From contig CAIYQJ010000275.1 in assembly GCA_903928275.1 (NCBI GenBank), positions 1 to 29,326 on the forward strand: a stretch of 29,326 bases of DNA. The letters are read 5' to 3'. This stretch comes from an uncultured Chloroflexota bacterium. Its GTDB lineage: Bacteria > Chloroflexota > Limnocylindria > Limnocylindrales > CSP1-4. The number at the start of each line of letters is the position of its first letter. Position 1 is the stretch's first letter. A program made the translations under genes and the position numbers. A model generated the notes under the pieces. The model was given only the letters and a program-made list of their open reading frames with translations, had not been told where the DNA came from and did no database searches. Below, piece by piece: positions 1 through 7,449 of this stretch.

Positions 1-627
1 GCCGAGCGCGCTCCGCGCCGCGACGACCGCGGGCCGCGTCGGGACGACCGACAGCCGACCCGCGCGCGATCGACGCAGCTGTCCGACAGCGACGCGGAGG
101 CGGTCCGCGCCGCGCGTTCGCTTGCGCGTGAACGCGAGGAGCTGCAGGCGGCCGAAGCCTCGCCCGAGGCGCTCCAGGTGGGTCGCGACATCCTCTCCGA
201 GCTGATGGGGCATCTCGGCTTCGACGTGGAGGTCGAGGTCGACACCGGCGAGACGAACCGCCTGAACATCGTGGGCGAAGGCGAGGAGAAGGAGGCGCTC
301 GGGGCGCTGATCGGGCGCAAGGGAGAGCGGCTCTCGGCGCTCCAGCACCTGGTGAACCTCATGCTGTCGCGCCGGATGGGCGAATGGACCCGCATCCTCG
401 TCGACGTCGAGGACTACCGGGGCCGTCGCGAGCGCCAGCTGCGGGAGCTCGCCGCGCGGGCCTCGGAGCGCGTGGTCGAGACCGGCAAGATGGTCCAGTT
501 CGAGCCGATGCCGGCGCTCGAGCGCCGCTGGCTGCACCTGGCGTTGCGCGACGACCCGAACGTGACGACGCAGTCGATCGGGGAGGAGCCCGACCGCCGC
601 GTCGTGGTCCTGCCGCGACCCAGCTGA
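1..627 (+). CDS. jag: Jag/KhpB-like KH-R3H RNA-binding protein, 5' end outside window
   Basis: The frame is open from base 1 to a TGA at 625-627, so only the last 208 residues are present. The visible N-terminal part is Arg/Asp-rich linker. It is followed by a helical segment, a KH domain with the GxxG-type loop IGRKG, and a C-terminal R3H domain with its R-x3-H signature (RRWLH). KH plus R3H at the C-terminus is the Jag (SpoIIIJ-associated, KhpB) architecture, a single-stranded RNA-binding protein linked to cell elongation. It usually follows rnpA and yidC near the origin, so those genes are expected just left of the window. A GTG at 178 could be mistaken for the start, but the reading frame and composition continue upstream of it. 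Family identity is firm; the exact RNA targets are not inferable. Confidence 0.88.
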   Translation, partial: AERAPRRDDRGPRRDDRQPTRARSTQLSDSDAEAVRAARSLAREREELQAAEASPEALQVGRDILSELMGHLGFDVEVEVDTGETNRLNIVGEGEEKEALGALIGRKGERLSALQHLVNLMLSRRMGEWTRILVDVEDYRGRRERQLRELAARASERVVETGKMVQFEPMPALERRWLHLALRDDPNVTTQSIGEEPDRRVVVLPRPS

Positions 628-633
628 CAGCCG

Positions 634-671
634 CGCGGCGCCTCCCTCGAAGGAGGCCCGCGGGCTTTCTT
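634..671 (+). terminator. Intrinsic terminator after jag
   Basis: Seven bases after the jag stop a hairpin forms from CGCGG (634-638) plus GCCTCC (640-645), with loop CTCGAA, paired to GGAGGC (652-657) plus CCGCG (658-662). One C is bulged. It is followed by the T-rich GGCTTTCTT. This is the clearest Rho-independent terminator in the window. Confidence 0.7.
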
Positions 672-767
672 CGAGGTCCTTGGTAGGATGGGTCTCACAG
701 GGGACCGTCCTCGCGTCCCCGGCCCCGCCCCGTGCGGAGTCGGACCTTGCCGGAGAGCCGCGCGCGC

Positions 768-2744
768 ATGACCACCGGGCTCGACACGCAGCTCGCACCA
801 GAGATCGACCAGGGGTCCACCGGCCACCGGGGCCGCACCTCCTGGCCGCGGGTGACGTTCGGGGTCGCCTTCGGCCTCCTCGCCACGTTCGCGCTCGCGA
901 CCGGGCTCGTGCTCGCCACCGAGCAGCAGTACGTGGGCCGGGTGCTGCCGGGTGTCCGCGTCGGCTCCACGGACTTGTCGGGCATGGACGCCGCGCAGGC
1001 CACCGCCGCCCTCACCGCCTCGCTCGCCGGGTACGCGCGCGGGACCGTGACCGTCAACACGCGCGCCGGCGCGGAGCAGGTCTCGTATGCGGCGCTCGGC
1101 CGCCACGCCGACGTGGACCGCCTCGTCTCGGCGGCGCTCGCGGTCGGCCGCGACGGCCAGCCGGTCGACCGGTTCGTCGCCGGCGTCGGGAACGCCGTCC
1201 GGGGCGTCCGCATCGACCCTGTCGTCGTCGTGGACCCGACCGCCGTCCAGGCTGCGCTCGCGCAGGTCGCCGGCCGCACCGACTCGCCCGGCACCGACGC
1301 GTCGGTGACGTATCGCCCGGATGGCTTCAGCGTCACGCCCGCTCGACCAGGCTCGGCGATGGACGTCCGGACGGCCACGGACCAGGTCGTCACGGCGCTG
1401 TCGTCCGCCGCCGCTCCGTCGACCGTGGCCGTCGACGCGGCGTACGCGCCCACCGACCCCCATGTCACGACGCCCGACGCGTACGACGCGGTCACGGCGG
1501 CCGCCCGGATGCAGGGCGCGCTGCTCGTCGCGCAGGGCACGGACAAGTGGACCGTCACCGCCCCGACGGTCCGCACGTGGATCTCGCTCGGGACCCGCCC
1601 CGACGGCTCGTTCGGGCCGGTGGTGGACACGGCCAAGGCCGCGAAGTCGATCGCGAAGCTGGCACCCAAGATCGACCGCCCCGCCAGGAGCGCCACGTTC
1701 CTCATGGACAAGACCGGGAAGGTCGTCGGCGCGACCGGCGGCCTCGCCGGCCGCACGCTCGACGCCACCGCCACCGCCGCCCGGGTCGCCGAGGCGCTCC
1801 TCGCGCGCGGGCAGGACCCCACCGTCCCGAACGTGCCGGTCGAGCTCGCCTTCATCGCGTTGGACCCGGCGCTCACCACCGCCCAGGCGACGGCCGCCGC
1901 GCCCCTCATGCAGATGATCTCGACGTGGACCACCCACTACGACGTCGGCCCGCAGAACGGCTTCTCCGCCAACATCACGATCCCCGCCGGGGTCATCAAC
2001 GGGACCGTCGTCGCGCCCGGCGAGGTGTTCGACTTCTGGAAGGTCGTGGGCATCCCCACGCCGGCGGAGGGCTACACCGCCGGCGGCGCGATCATCAACG
2101 GCCACTCGGCCGAGACCGGCGCCTTCGCGGGCGGCATCTGCTCGTGTTCCACCACGCTCTTCAACGCCGCGGTGCGCGCCGGGTTCCCGATCCTCGCGCG
2201 CTCGCCGCACTACTACTACATCTCGCGGTACCCGCTCGGCCTCGACGCCACCGTCTGGATGAGCGGCGGCGCCGCACAGACGATGGCGTGGCAGAACGAC
2301 ACCCCGTACCCGGTCCTCATCCGCGGCTTCGGTTCACCGGGCGTCGTCCGGTTCGACCTCTACTCGGTCCCCACCGGCCGCACGACCACGTTCACGACGC
2401 CGATCGTGAAGAACGTGAACCCCGGCGCCGACCTCACGCAGTACACGACCTCCCTGCCGCCGGGAGCCGCGAAGAGGGTCGAGTACCCCACGGTCGGGCA
2501 GGACACCTGGGTGACGCGTGTCGTGAAGGACAAGGACGGCAAGGTCATCCGCACGGAGACGTTCTACTCGCATTACGCCCGCGTGGACGGGCTGACGCTC
2601 CTCGGCAAGACGGCGGCTCCGGCGGCCAAACCGGAGCCCGCGCCGAGCGCGCTGCCCGGTGATGGCGGCCTGCTCCCGCCGCCCGACGGCGGCGTGCTCC
2701 CGCCGCCCGACGGCGTCGTCGTGCCGCCGTCACCCGCTCCCTGA
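768..2744 (+). CDS. VanW family membrane-anchored cell-wall protein
   Basis: A 658-residue protein with a short cytoplasmic N-terminus and one membrane segment at about residues 30-50 (signal anchor). A long extracellular region follows, resembling the peptidoglycan-binding repeats found before VanW domains. The VanW domain spans roughly residues 380-545 (FSANITIPAGVING, then GGICSCSTTLFNAAVRAG), followed by a G5-like segment and a Pro-rich tail with an 8-residue repeat. In most VanW domains I know the central motif reads GGICQVSSTL; here it is ICSCSTT. VanW domains were first noted in vancomycin-resistance clusters, but most copies are housekeeping wall proteins of unknown activity, so resistance should not be inferred. 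ATG 768 is preferred over GTG 732 because GGAGAG lies about 10 bases upstream. A TAGGAT box at 684-689 could be its -10, without a good -35. Confidence 0.85.
   Translation: MTTGLDTQLAPEIDQGSTGHRGRTSWPRVTFGVAFGLLATFALATGLVLATEQQYVGRVLPGVRVGSTDLSGMDAAQATAALTASLAGYARGTVTVNTRAGAEQVSYAALGRHADVDRLVSAALAVGRDGQPVDRFVAGVGNAVRGVRIDPVVVVDPTAVQAALAQVAGRTDSPGTDASVTYRPDGFSVTPARPGSAMDVRTATDQVVTALSSAAAPSTVAVDAAYAPTDPHVTTPDAYDAVTAAARMQGALLVAQGTDKWTVTAPTVRTWISLGTRPDGSFGPVVDTAKAAKSIAKLAPKIDRPARSATFLMDKTGKVVGATGGLAGRTLDATATAARVAEALLARGQDPTVPNVPVELAFIALDPALTTAQATAAAPLMQMISTWTTHYDVGPQNGFSANITIPAGVINGTVVAPGEVFDFWKVVGIPTPAEGYTAGGAIINGHSAETGAFAGGICSCSTTLFNAAVRAGFPILARSPHYYYISRYPLGLDATVWMSGGAAQTMAWQNDTPYPVLIRGFGSPGVVRFDLYSVPTGRTTTFTTPIVKNVNPGADLTQYTTSLPPGAAKRVEYPTVGQDTWVTRVVKDKDGKVIRTETFYSHYARVDGLTLLGKTAAPAAKPEPAPSALPGDGGLLPPPDGGVLPPPDGVVVPPSPAP
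2667..2715 (+). repeat. 24-bp tandem repeat in vanW-like 3' end
   Basis: Two nearly identical 24-base units, with the shared core starting at 2671 and 2695, encode LLPPPDGG and VLPPPDGV in the disordered C-terminal tail. A degenerate third unit (VVPPSPAP) follows. Confidence 0.7.
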
Positions 2745-2909
2745 CGGCCGCGGCGGCCGACCGGCGAGCCGTCCCTCGGGTCCGACGCCGCGGTGTCCCG
2801 TGAGCGCGGTCGAGAAGGCTGTCGCCGAGACGACCCCGACATCGGCCGGAACCCACCCCGAGCTCTTCGTGCGACGATCGGCTGGTGCACGTCACGGTCC
2901 GCCCGCCGC

Positions 2910-3065
2910 GCCGACGGGCGCGACCGCGTCGTCCTCCACTCCCTGCCCGTCATGACCGGAGCCCAACCGATCTACGCGCGCTTCGGGTTCCGCTGTGCGG
3001 CCGACAGTGATCGGCGGCCCCTGGCGGAGCCGGGTTTCGTCCACCTGTGCCTCGTGCTCGAGCTG
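2910..3065 (+). pseudogene. GNAT acetyltransferase C-terminal remnant
   Basis: In this frame the translation reads RVVLHSLPVMTGAQPIYARFGF and ends VHLCLVLEL. This matches the last two strands and the A-x-x-x-Y-x-x-x-GF motif of GNAT acetyltransferases. The acetyl-CoA binding core that should precede it (about 90 residues) is not found in any frame upstream, and the VanW gene occupies part of the space it would need. There is no stop codon where the family ends; the frame runs on into low-complexity sequence. I read it as a decayed fragment. No function is expected. Confidence 0.5.
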
Positions 3066-3245
3066 ACGGCAGGGCTCGGAGCGGGCCGCTGCCTGGTCCG
3101 ACCGGGCCGTGGCGCCGAGGCTCGTCACGCGCTCCGCCACGCTCGCCTTCGGCTGGCGTCTCTCGGCGCGCGACCCGCGCTCGACGAGACGGACGGGCTG
3201 CTCGCCCAGACGGGATCGCCCGGCCCGTGGCCGGCGTGGCCGGGA

Positions 3246-3578
3246 TCAGCGCGCCCGGCGCGCCCCCGATCCGCCCCCGCCCGGCCACCTCGCACGCGCG
3301 GACCCGGCCCGCACCGTCGTGCGCGCTGCCACGCGTCCCCAGCGGCCGTCGGTGGTCGCTCCGGTGTCTCCGGGCTCCCCGTCGAACACCTCCGCGAACG
3401 TCGATGCTCGTTCCCACTCGGCCCACGCGGCCCGCACCTCGTCCGTCGCAGGCGCGGCCGCCTGTGCCCACTCGGCCCACGCGCCGGGCCGGATCGGAGC
3501 CAGCGGCCCGTCGACCGGCTCGGGGGCCGGTCGCGCCCATCCATCGACGATCAGCCGGATCCCGCCGAAGAAGCTCAT
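3246..3578 (-). CDS. Small hypothetical protein, 110 aa
   Basis: I do not recognise this protein. ATG at 3578 is preceded by GAGG with an 8-base gap. The first 35 residues (starting MSFFGGIRLIVDGW) have protein-like composition, and codons end mostly in G or C. The middle holds two copies of a W-A-E-W motif about 20 residues apart (AWAEWAQ and AWAEWER), suggesting a short amphipathic helical repeat. The last 30 residues turn basic and Gly-rich and may be read-through of non-coding DNA. No signal peptide or membrane segment is seen. It stands alone, pointing away from the aldehyde dehydrogenase. It could be a chance open frame in GC-rich DNA; the ribosome site and N-terminal composition are the arguments for it. 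Confidence 0.4.
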   Translation of the reverse strand: MSFFGGIRLIVDGWARPAPEPVDGPLAPIRPGAWAEWAQAAAPATDEVRAAWAEWERASTFAEVFDGEPGDTGATTDGRWGRVAARTTVRAGSARARWPGGGGSGARRAR

Positions 3579-3753
3579 CTCGCCCACCTCGTCGCACCCG
3601 CGTTGCGCCGAGCCACCGCCGGCGCCGCCCGCATCGCCGCCACTGTCGCCTCCTCCCGCGATCGCAGGTGCGACCGGGGTCACACGAGCTTCGGTAGTCG
3701 GCCGCACAGCGGCCCGCGGACCGCGGGGTGGGACCCGGCTCTCGGGCGGTCCT

Positions 3754-3767
3754 CTCGCCATGGCGAG
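3754..3767. promoter_or_regulatory. 14-base perfect palindrome upstream of aldehyde dehydrogenase
   Basis: CTCGCCATGGCGAG is a perfect inverted repeat about 115 bases before the aldehyde dehydrogenase start. Its size suits an operator, but there is no adjacent regulator gene, and GC-rich palindromes also arise by chance. Confidence 0.2.
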
Positions 3768-3882
3768 GCAGCGGCGGCCGACCCCGCGCGCCTACCCGCC
3801 GGCTGCCACAATCCGGCGTGATGCCGATCCCGACGGGTCCGCCCGAGGTCTTCGCGGGGGCGCACGGCGACTGGAGGACGAC

Positions 3883-5373
3883 ATGACCGGGATCGCGGAA
3901 GAAGTCGCGGCGCTGACGTTCCGCACGCGGGCCTTCATCGACGGCGCGTTCGTGGATGCCGCGAGCGGGCGCACCTACCGGGTCGAGAACCCCGCGAACG
4001 GACGCACCCTGGCGGAGGTCGCCGAGTGCGACGCGGAGGACGTGGACCGCGCCGTCGCCGCGGCGAAGCGGGCCGCCGAGTCGGGCGTCTGGTCGGGGAT
4101 GGCACCCGGCGACCGGAAGCGGCTCCTCGTCCGGTTCGCGGACCTCATCGACGAGCATGTCGGCGAGCTCGCGCTCATCGAGAGCCTCGATGTGGGCAAG
4201 CCGATCAGCGACACCCGGGCGCTCGACATCCCGGACACGGCCGCCTGCATCCGCTGGCACGCGGAGGCGATCGACAAGCTGTACGACCAGGTCGCGCCCA
4301 CCGGTCCGGGCGCTGTCGCGATGGTCGTGCGCGAGCCGATCGGCGTCGTCGGCGCGATCGTCCCCTGGAACTACCCCGCCCAGATGGCCGCCTGGAAGCT
4401 CGGGCCCGCCCTCGCCACCGGGAACTGCGTCGTCATCAAGCCGGCCCAGGTGACCTCGCTGAGCCTGCTGCGGATCGCCGAGCTCGCCGCCGAGGCGGGG
4501 CTGCCGGCCGGCGTCCTCAACGTCGTGACCGGTCCGGGCAGCGTCGTGGGGACCGCGATCGCCCGCCACCCGGACGTCGGCGCGGTGGCGTTCACCGGGT
4601 CCACCGAGGTGGGCCGGACCGTGCTGGCGCACTCCGCCGAGAGCAACCTCAAGCGGGTCATGCTCGAGCTCGGCGGCAAGAGCCCGCAGATCGTCATGGC
4701 CGATGCCGCGAACCTCGACCGGGTCGCGGAGCGCGTCTCCGCCGCGATCTTCTGGAACATGGGGGAGAACTGCAGCGCCGGCAGCCGGCTGCTCGTGGAC
4801 CGGCGCGTCAAGGACGACCTCCTGGCGCGACTCGTCCACGTGACGGGATCCACCTGGCTCGTGGGCGACCCGCTCGACGAGGCGACGCGTGTAGGCCCGC
4901 TCGTCACGCGCGTGCACATGGAGCGTGTCCTCGGCTACATCGAGGCCGGAACGCGCGAGGGGGCGCGGGCGGTCACCGGCGGCGGGCGCGTCCTCGAGGA
5001 GACGGGGGGGTACTTCGTGGCGCCGACGATCTTCGACGACGCCACGAACGACATGCGGATCGCGCAGGAGGAGATCTTCGGGCCGGTGCTCACCGTCGTC
5101 GCGTTCGATGGCGAGGACGAGGCGATCCGCCTGGCGAACGACACCGACTACGGGCTCGCCGCGTCGATCTACACGGAGAATGTGCGCACGGCCCACCGGA
5201 TGGCGCGCGCGGTCCATGCCGGCACGGTCGGCGTCAACTGCTACTCGGAGGGGGACCTCACCACGCCCTTCGGCGGGTTCAAGCTCTCCGGGTTCGGCGG
5301 ACACGACAAGTCGGTCCACGCCCACGACCAGTACATGGAGCTCAAGACGATCTGGATCGACATGGCCGACTGA
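3883..5373 (+). CDS. NAD(P)-dependent aldehyde dehydrogenase (PuuC-like)
   Basis: A full-length 496-residue ALDH-superfamily enzyme oxidising an aldehyde to the acid with NAD(P)+. The oxyanion Asn is N163 in PWNYPA, the general-base Glu is E262 in LELGGK, and the nucleophile is C297 in GENCSAGSR. All three are intact. The C-terminal segment SEGDLTTPFGG followed by the ending ELKTIWIDM resembles gamma-glutamyl-gamma-aminobutyraldehyde dehydrogenase (PuuC) and related broad aldehyde dehydrogenases, but substrate cannot be fixed by motif alone and no putrescine genes are nearby. ATG 3883 has GGAGG about 6 bases upstream. It is monocistronic, facing the LLM-class oxidoreductase gene with a hairpin between them. 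Confidence 0.93.
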   Translation: MTGIAEEVAALTFRTRAFIDGAFVDAASGRTYRVENPANGRTLAEVAECDAEDVDRAVAAAKRAAESGVWSGMAPGDRKRLLVRFADLIDEHVGELALIESLDVGKPISDTRALDIPDTAACIRWHAEAIDKLYDQVAPTGPGAVAMVVREPIGVVGAIVPWNYPAQMAAWKLGPALATGNCVVIKPAQVTSLSLLRIAELAAEAGLPAGVLNVVTGPGSVVGTAIARHPDVGAVAFTGSTEVGRTVLAHSAESNLKRVMLELGGKSPQIVMADAANLDRVAERVSAAIFWNMGENCSAGSRLLVDRRVKDDLLARLVHVTGSTWLVGDPLDEATRVGPLVTRVHMERVLGYIEAGTREGARAVTGGGRVLEETGGYFVAPTIFDDATNDMRIAQEEIFGPVLTVVAFDGEDEAIRLANDTDYGLAASIYTENVRTAHRMARAVHAGTVGVNCYSEGDLTTPFGGFKLSGFGGHDKSVHAHDQYMELKTIWIDMAD

Positions 5374-5408
5374 TCCCGGGCCCCATCGAGGCTCCCGGAC
5401 CCTGGATC

Positions 5409-5426
5409 CGGGCCGTTCTCGGCCCG
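5409..5426. terminator. Bidirectional hairpin between convergent genes
   Basis: CGGGCC-GTTCTC-GGCCCG lies between the stop codons of the convergent aldehyde dehydrogenase and LLM oxidoreductase genes. A 6-bp GC stem without a strong T-run fits a weak shared terminator. Confidence 0.35.
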
Positions 5427-5430
5427 CTCC

Positions 5431-6333
5431 TCAGGCAGTCGTCGGCGCGAGCTCCACTCCGGCCGCGCGGCAATCCTCGGCGTACCGCTCGAGCGCGTCC
5501 GGCCCGAGCGTGGCGTCGCGCACCAGCTCCATCGTCCGCGAGATCCCCAGGTCCGCGTATCGCCCCAGGCGGTCCACGCGCTCGGCGGACCCCACGGCGT
5601 CCCCCCACCAGAGGTGCACGGACACGCGGAGCGACGCCGGGTCGCGCCCGACCTCCTCGCAGCGCGAGCGGATCACCGGGAGCCACTCCGCCGTGGTCTC
5701 GGGGGACGGCCCGTCGAGGTTCAGCTCGTCGGCGAACCGTGCGGCCAGCCGCCACGTCACCTCGGGGCCGTTGCCGCCGACCATGATCGGCAGGCGCGGC
5801 TGCTGGATGGGCTTCGGGACGTTGATCGCGTCCGCGACGCGGGCGCGGTTGCCCTCGAACGTCGCGTGATCGGCGCGCCCGGGTCGGAGCATCGCGCTGA
5901 TGACCTCGAGATGGTCGGCCAGCGTCGCGAGCCGCTCGCGCGTCGGCGGGAAGCCGTACCCGTACGCGAGCCACTCGTCCCGCTTCCAGCCGGCGCCGAT
6001 CCCCAGCTCGATCCGGCCGCGGCTGACGATGTCCATCGTCGAGATCATCTTCGCCGTGAGGGCTGGGTTCCGGAACGCCGTGCAGATGACGATGTGGCCG
6101 AGGCGCACGCGCCGGGTGAGTGCGGCGAGAGCGGACAGGGCGGTGAACGACTCGAACGTGATCTCGTCGTTGGGCTCGGGGAAGGTGTGGAAGTGGTCGA
6201 AGTGCCACAGCGAGTCGAACCCGAGGCGGTCGACCTCGTGGGCGACCTCGACGGTCCGATCCCAGGCCGCCGATGCGTCCCAGCCATCGTATTCCCCGGT
6301 CCAGCCCTGGGGCGCGATGATCCCTGCCTTCAC
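5431..6333 (-). CDS. LLM class (luciferase-like) F420-dependent oxidoreductase
   Basis: A 300-residue TIM-barrel protein of the bacterial luciferase-like superfamily. Supporting motifs are the N-terminal barrel strand followed by EVDRLGFDSLWHFDHFHT, the conserved IVICTAFRNPALTAKM region with SRGRIELGIGAGW, and PIMVGGNGPEVT near the C-terminal third. The GIGAGW element is typical of F420-dependent members of the family; an FMN-dependent member is possible. Substrate is unknown. GTG 6333 is chosen because AGAGGAG lies 7-8 bases upstream; the frame is open further but lacks family similarity there. The gene is convergent with the aldehyde dehydrogenase and downstream of tmRNA on the same strand. 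The PPOX-type protein beyond tmRNA may use the same cofactor. Confidence 0.88.
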   Translation of the reverse strand: MKAGIIAPQGWTGEYDGWDASAAWDRTVEVAHEVDRLGFDSLWHFDHFHTFPEPNDEITFESFTALSALAALTRRVRLGHIVICTAFRNPALTAKMISTMDIVSRGRIELGIGAGWKRDEWLAYGYGFPPTRERLATLADHLEVISAMLRPGRADHATFEGNRARVADAINVPKPIQQPRLPIMVGGNGPEVTWRLAARFADELNLDGPSPETTAEWLPVIRSRCEEVGRDPASLRVSVHLWWGDAVGSAERVDRLGRYADLGISRTMELVRDATLGPDALERYAEDCRAAGVELAPTTA

Positions 6334-6455
6334 GGGCGATCTCCTCTGGGACGGGCGGCCGCCCAGGGCACGGCCGATGGCCGCCGGGGGCATCTCGGGT
6401 ACTCGCCGGACGCCCGATGAGGGCCACCCGGGCCGCAGCCGGCGGACGGAAGGAG

Positions 6456-6831
6456 TGGTGGAGATGGGGGAGAGTCGAACTCCCCGTCCGAGACCCTTGA
6501 CCCGGGACCACTACGAGCGTGTCCGATGATTTGTCGTCGACCCGCCGGACGGCCATCGGCAGTCTGCCGTCAGGTCCAGTCTCGTGCCCCTAGATCGGGC
6601 TTGAACCTCCGGCTACGAGACGCTCGCCGGTGTCGCACCCTCGCTGAATGACGCTTCCACGGCCCACGAGGGGGAGGCCGCTTCCACGCTCACCTTACTG
6701 CCTAAGCAGCGAGGGCGAGAGCAGGCTGGCGGTTGCCAGTTACTTCGTTTTGCCGCCTTTTTACGAGGCCAGAGCGGCATCCTCGGCTCGCGTTCCCGGA
6801 TGGCGGGGCCCCGTCGAGACCACGCATCCCC
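6456..6831 (-). ncRNA. ssrA: tmRNA (transfer-messenger RNA)
   Basis: The 5' end (6831) starts GGGGATGCGTGGTCTCGACG and the 3' end has the T-arm around TTCGACT, then CATCTCC-A-CCA with the CCA encoded at 6456-6458. GGGGATG pairs with CATCTCC over 7 bp (one G-U). Pseudoknot 1 can be drawn from CGAGG/CCTCG and GCCGC/GCGGC. After it, AAAACGAAGTAACT leads to a GGC resume codon, giving the tag GNRQPALALAA and a TAG stop. The upstream bases TAACT occupy the place of TAGTC in the E. coli molecule. With SmpB it rescues stalled ribosomes and tags the nascent chain for proteolysis. Length is 376 nt, usual for one-piece tmRNA. Its partner gene smpB lies about 4 kb to the right. Confidence 0.95.
6702..6737 (-). 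other. tmRNA tag reading frame, GNRQPALALAA
   Basis: Eleven codons from GGC (6737-6735) to the TAG stop (6704-6702). The ending ALALAA is the classic ClpXP-type degron. The resume codon is placed by analogy with the distance from pseudoknot 1 to the E. coli resume codon; the end of the tag is certain, the first residue slightly less so. Confidence 0.8.
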
Positions 6832-6872
6832 ACGCAGATGAGAGCCGACACCCGCGGGCGCCGGCTGAACGC

Positions 6873-6878
6873 ATCATA
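6873..6878 (-). promoter_or_regulatory. Possible -10 box for tmRNA
   Basis: TATGAT on the - strand lies about 42 bases before the mature 5' end, suiting a precursor trimmed by RNase P. No convincing -35 element is seen at 16-18 bases. Confidence 0.3.
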
Positions 6879-6940
6879 CCGCGAGTGTCGATGACCCCCG
6901 TCGGCGCAGATGCCTGCCACCGCCCGCACGGACTGGACGC

Positions 6941-7354
6941 TCAACCGGCCGCGGCCTCCGCCGATGCCCCGCCAGTGAGGTGGATGGCGATCCCCTGGTG
7001 GACGCTCGCCGCCGTCCCCTTCGCCTTGCGGTCCTGCTGCCAGTACGCAAGCCGCGCCTGGATCCCGTACCGGCGCCTGATGAGAGCGTGCGTGGCGGCG
7101 GTCCCGGCCGCGTCCTGGAGCGTCGCCGTCCCCCCGACCGCCTCGCCCTTCACCCGGCCGCGCATGTCGCACGGTGCGACGAGGACGCGCCCGCCGTTGC
7201 GGAGGCGCTTGGCCTTCCCCGACGAGGGACCTGTCAGGACCACGATCGTGTCGCCGTCTCGTGCGAGCCACACGGGAGTGGCCACGGGCCTGCCGTCCTT
7301 CCGGTACGTCGTCAGCGAGATGTACTTGCTCTTCGCGAGGGTCTCAAGGTCCAT
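6941..7354 (-). CDS. PPOX class (probably F420-dependent) flavin/deazaflavin oxidoreductase
   Basis: A 137-residue split-barrel protein of the pyridoxamine-phosphate-oxidase-like fold. It opens with an LAKSKYISLTTYRKDG strand pair, then TPVWLARDGDTIVVLTGPSSGKAKRLRN and VLVAPCDMRGRV. This arrangement matches the small PPOX-class F420-dependent reductases (TIGR03666-like), in which the SGKAKRLR stretch helps bind the cofactor phosphate. ATG 7354 has GGGAG upstream; longer in-frame starts read through the regulatory region and are rejected. It is transcribed divergently from a PadR regulator across a 95-base gap holding a palindrome, so repression by that PadR is likely. Physiological substrate is unknown. 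Confidence 0.8.
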   Translation of the reverse strand: MDLETLAKSKYISLTTYRKDGRPVATPVWLARDGDTIVVLTGPSSGKAKRLRNGGRVLVAPCDMRGRVKGEAVGGTATLQDAAGTAATHALIRRRYGIQARLAYWQQDRKAKGTAASVHQGIAIHLTGGASAEAAAG

Positions 7355-7401
7355 CGGTGTCTCCCGGCTCGGATCGGCCCCGGTCCCGGGCCGTGGACCG
7401 T

Positions 7402-7407
7402 AGTATA
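7402..7407 (-). promoter_or_regulatory. -10 box (TATACT) of the PPOX gene
   Basis: TATACT on the - strand, 48 bases before the PPOX start codon, is identical to the boxes before secA and the Cys-rich/prfB unit. It abuts and overlaps by two bases the palindrome at 7406-7422. Confidence 0.5.
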
Positions 7408-7422
7408 TATCTGCAAGATATA
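7406..7422. promoter_or_regulatory. PadR-type operator palindrome
   Basis: TATATCTGCAAGATATA is a perfect 7-bp inverted repeat with a 3-base spacer, AT-rich in a very GC-rich surrounding. It lies in the divergent PPOX/padR promoter gap, 28 bases before the padR ATG. The size and ATAT-type half sites are typical of PadR-family operators, and its position over both promoters suggests repression of both genes, including autoregulation. Confidence 0.7.
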
Positions 7423-7449
7423 GCACCAGCACGCAGAGGGGCGCGAGCC

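Larger units (their letters stand above)
2745..3882. other. Gene-poor 1.1 kb region
   Basis: This stretch separates the VanW gene from the aldehyde dehydrogenase. Long open frames exist on both strands, but they are low-complexity Arg/Pro/Ala products expected from GC-rich DNA lacking stop codons. I can support only an acetyltransferase C-terminal relic (2910-3065), a small putative - strand gene (3246-3578) and a 14-base palindrome (3754-3767). A GGCCG-CGG-CGGCC hairpin just after the VanW stop has no T-run and is a weak terminator candidate. Confidence 0.6.

Noticed and set aside
414..2210. Long - strand open frame opposite the VanW gene
   Set aside because: Arg/Gly/Ala-rich translation with no domain. 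It is the antisense shadow of a well-supported + strand gene, as GC-rich codon bias removes stops.
3821..3886. 21-codon ORF (MPIPTGPPEVFAGAHGDWRTT) overlapping the aldehyde dehydrogenase start as ATGA
   Set aside because: The overlap is tempting for a leader peptide, but there is no ribosome site before it and the dehydrogenase has its own GGAGG.
2950..5325. 791-codon - strand open frame covering the gene-poor patch and the aldehyde dehydrogenase
   Set aside because: Most of it is antisense to the intact aldehyde dehydrogenase, and composition is low-complexity.
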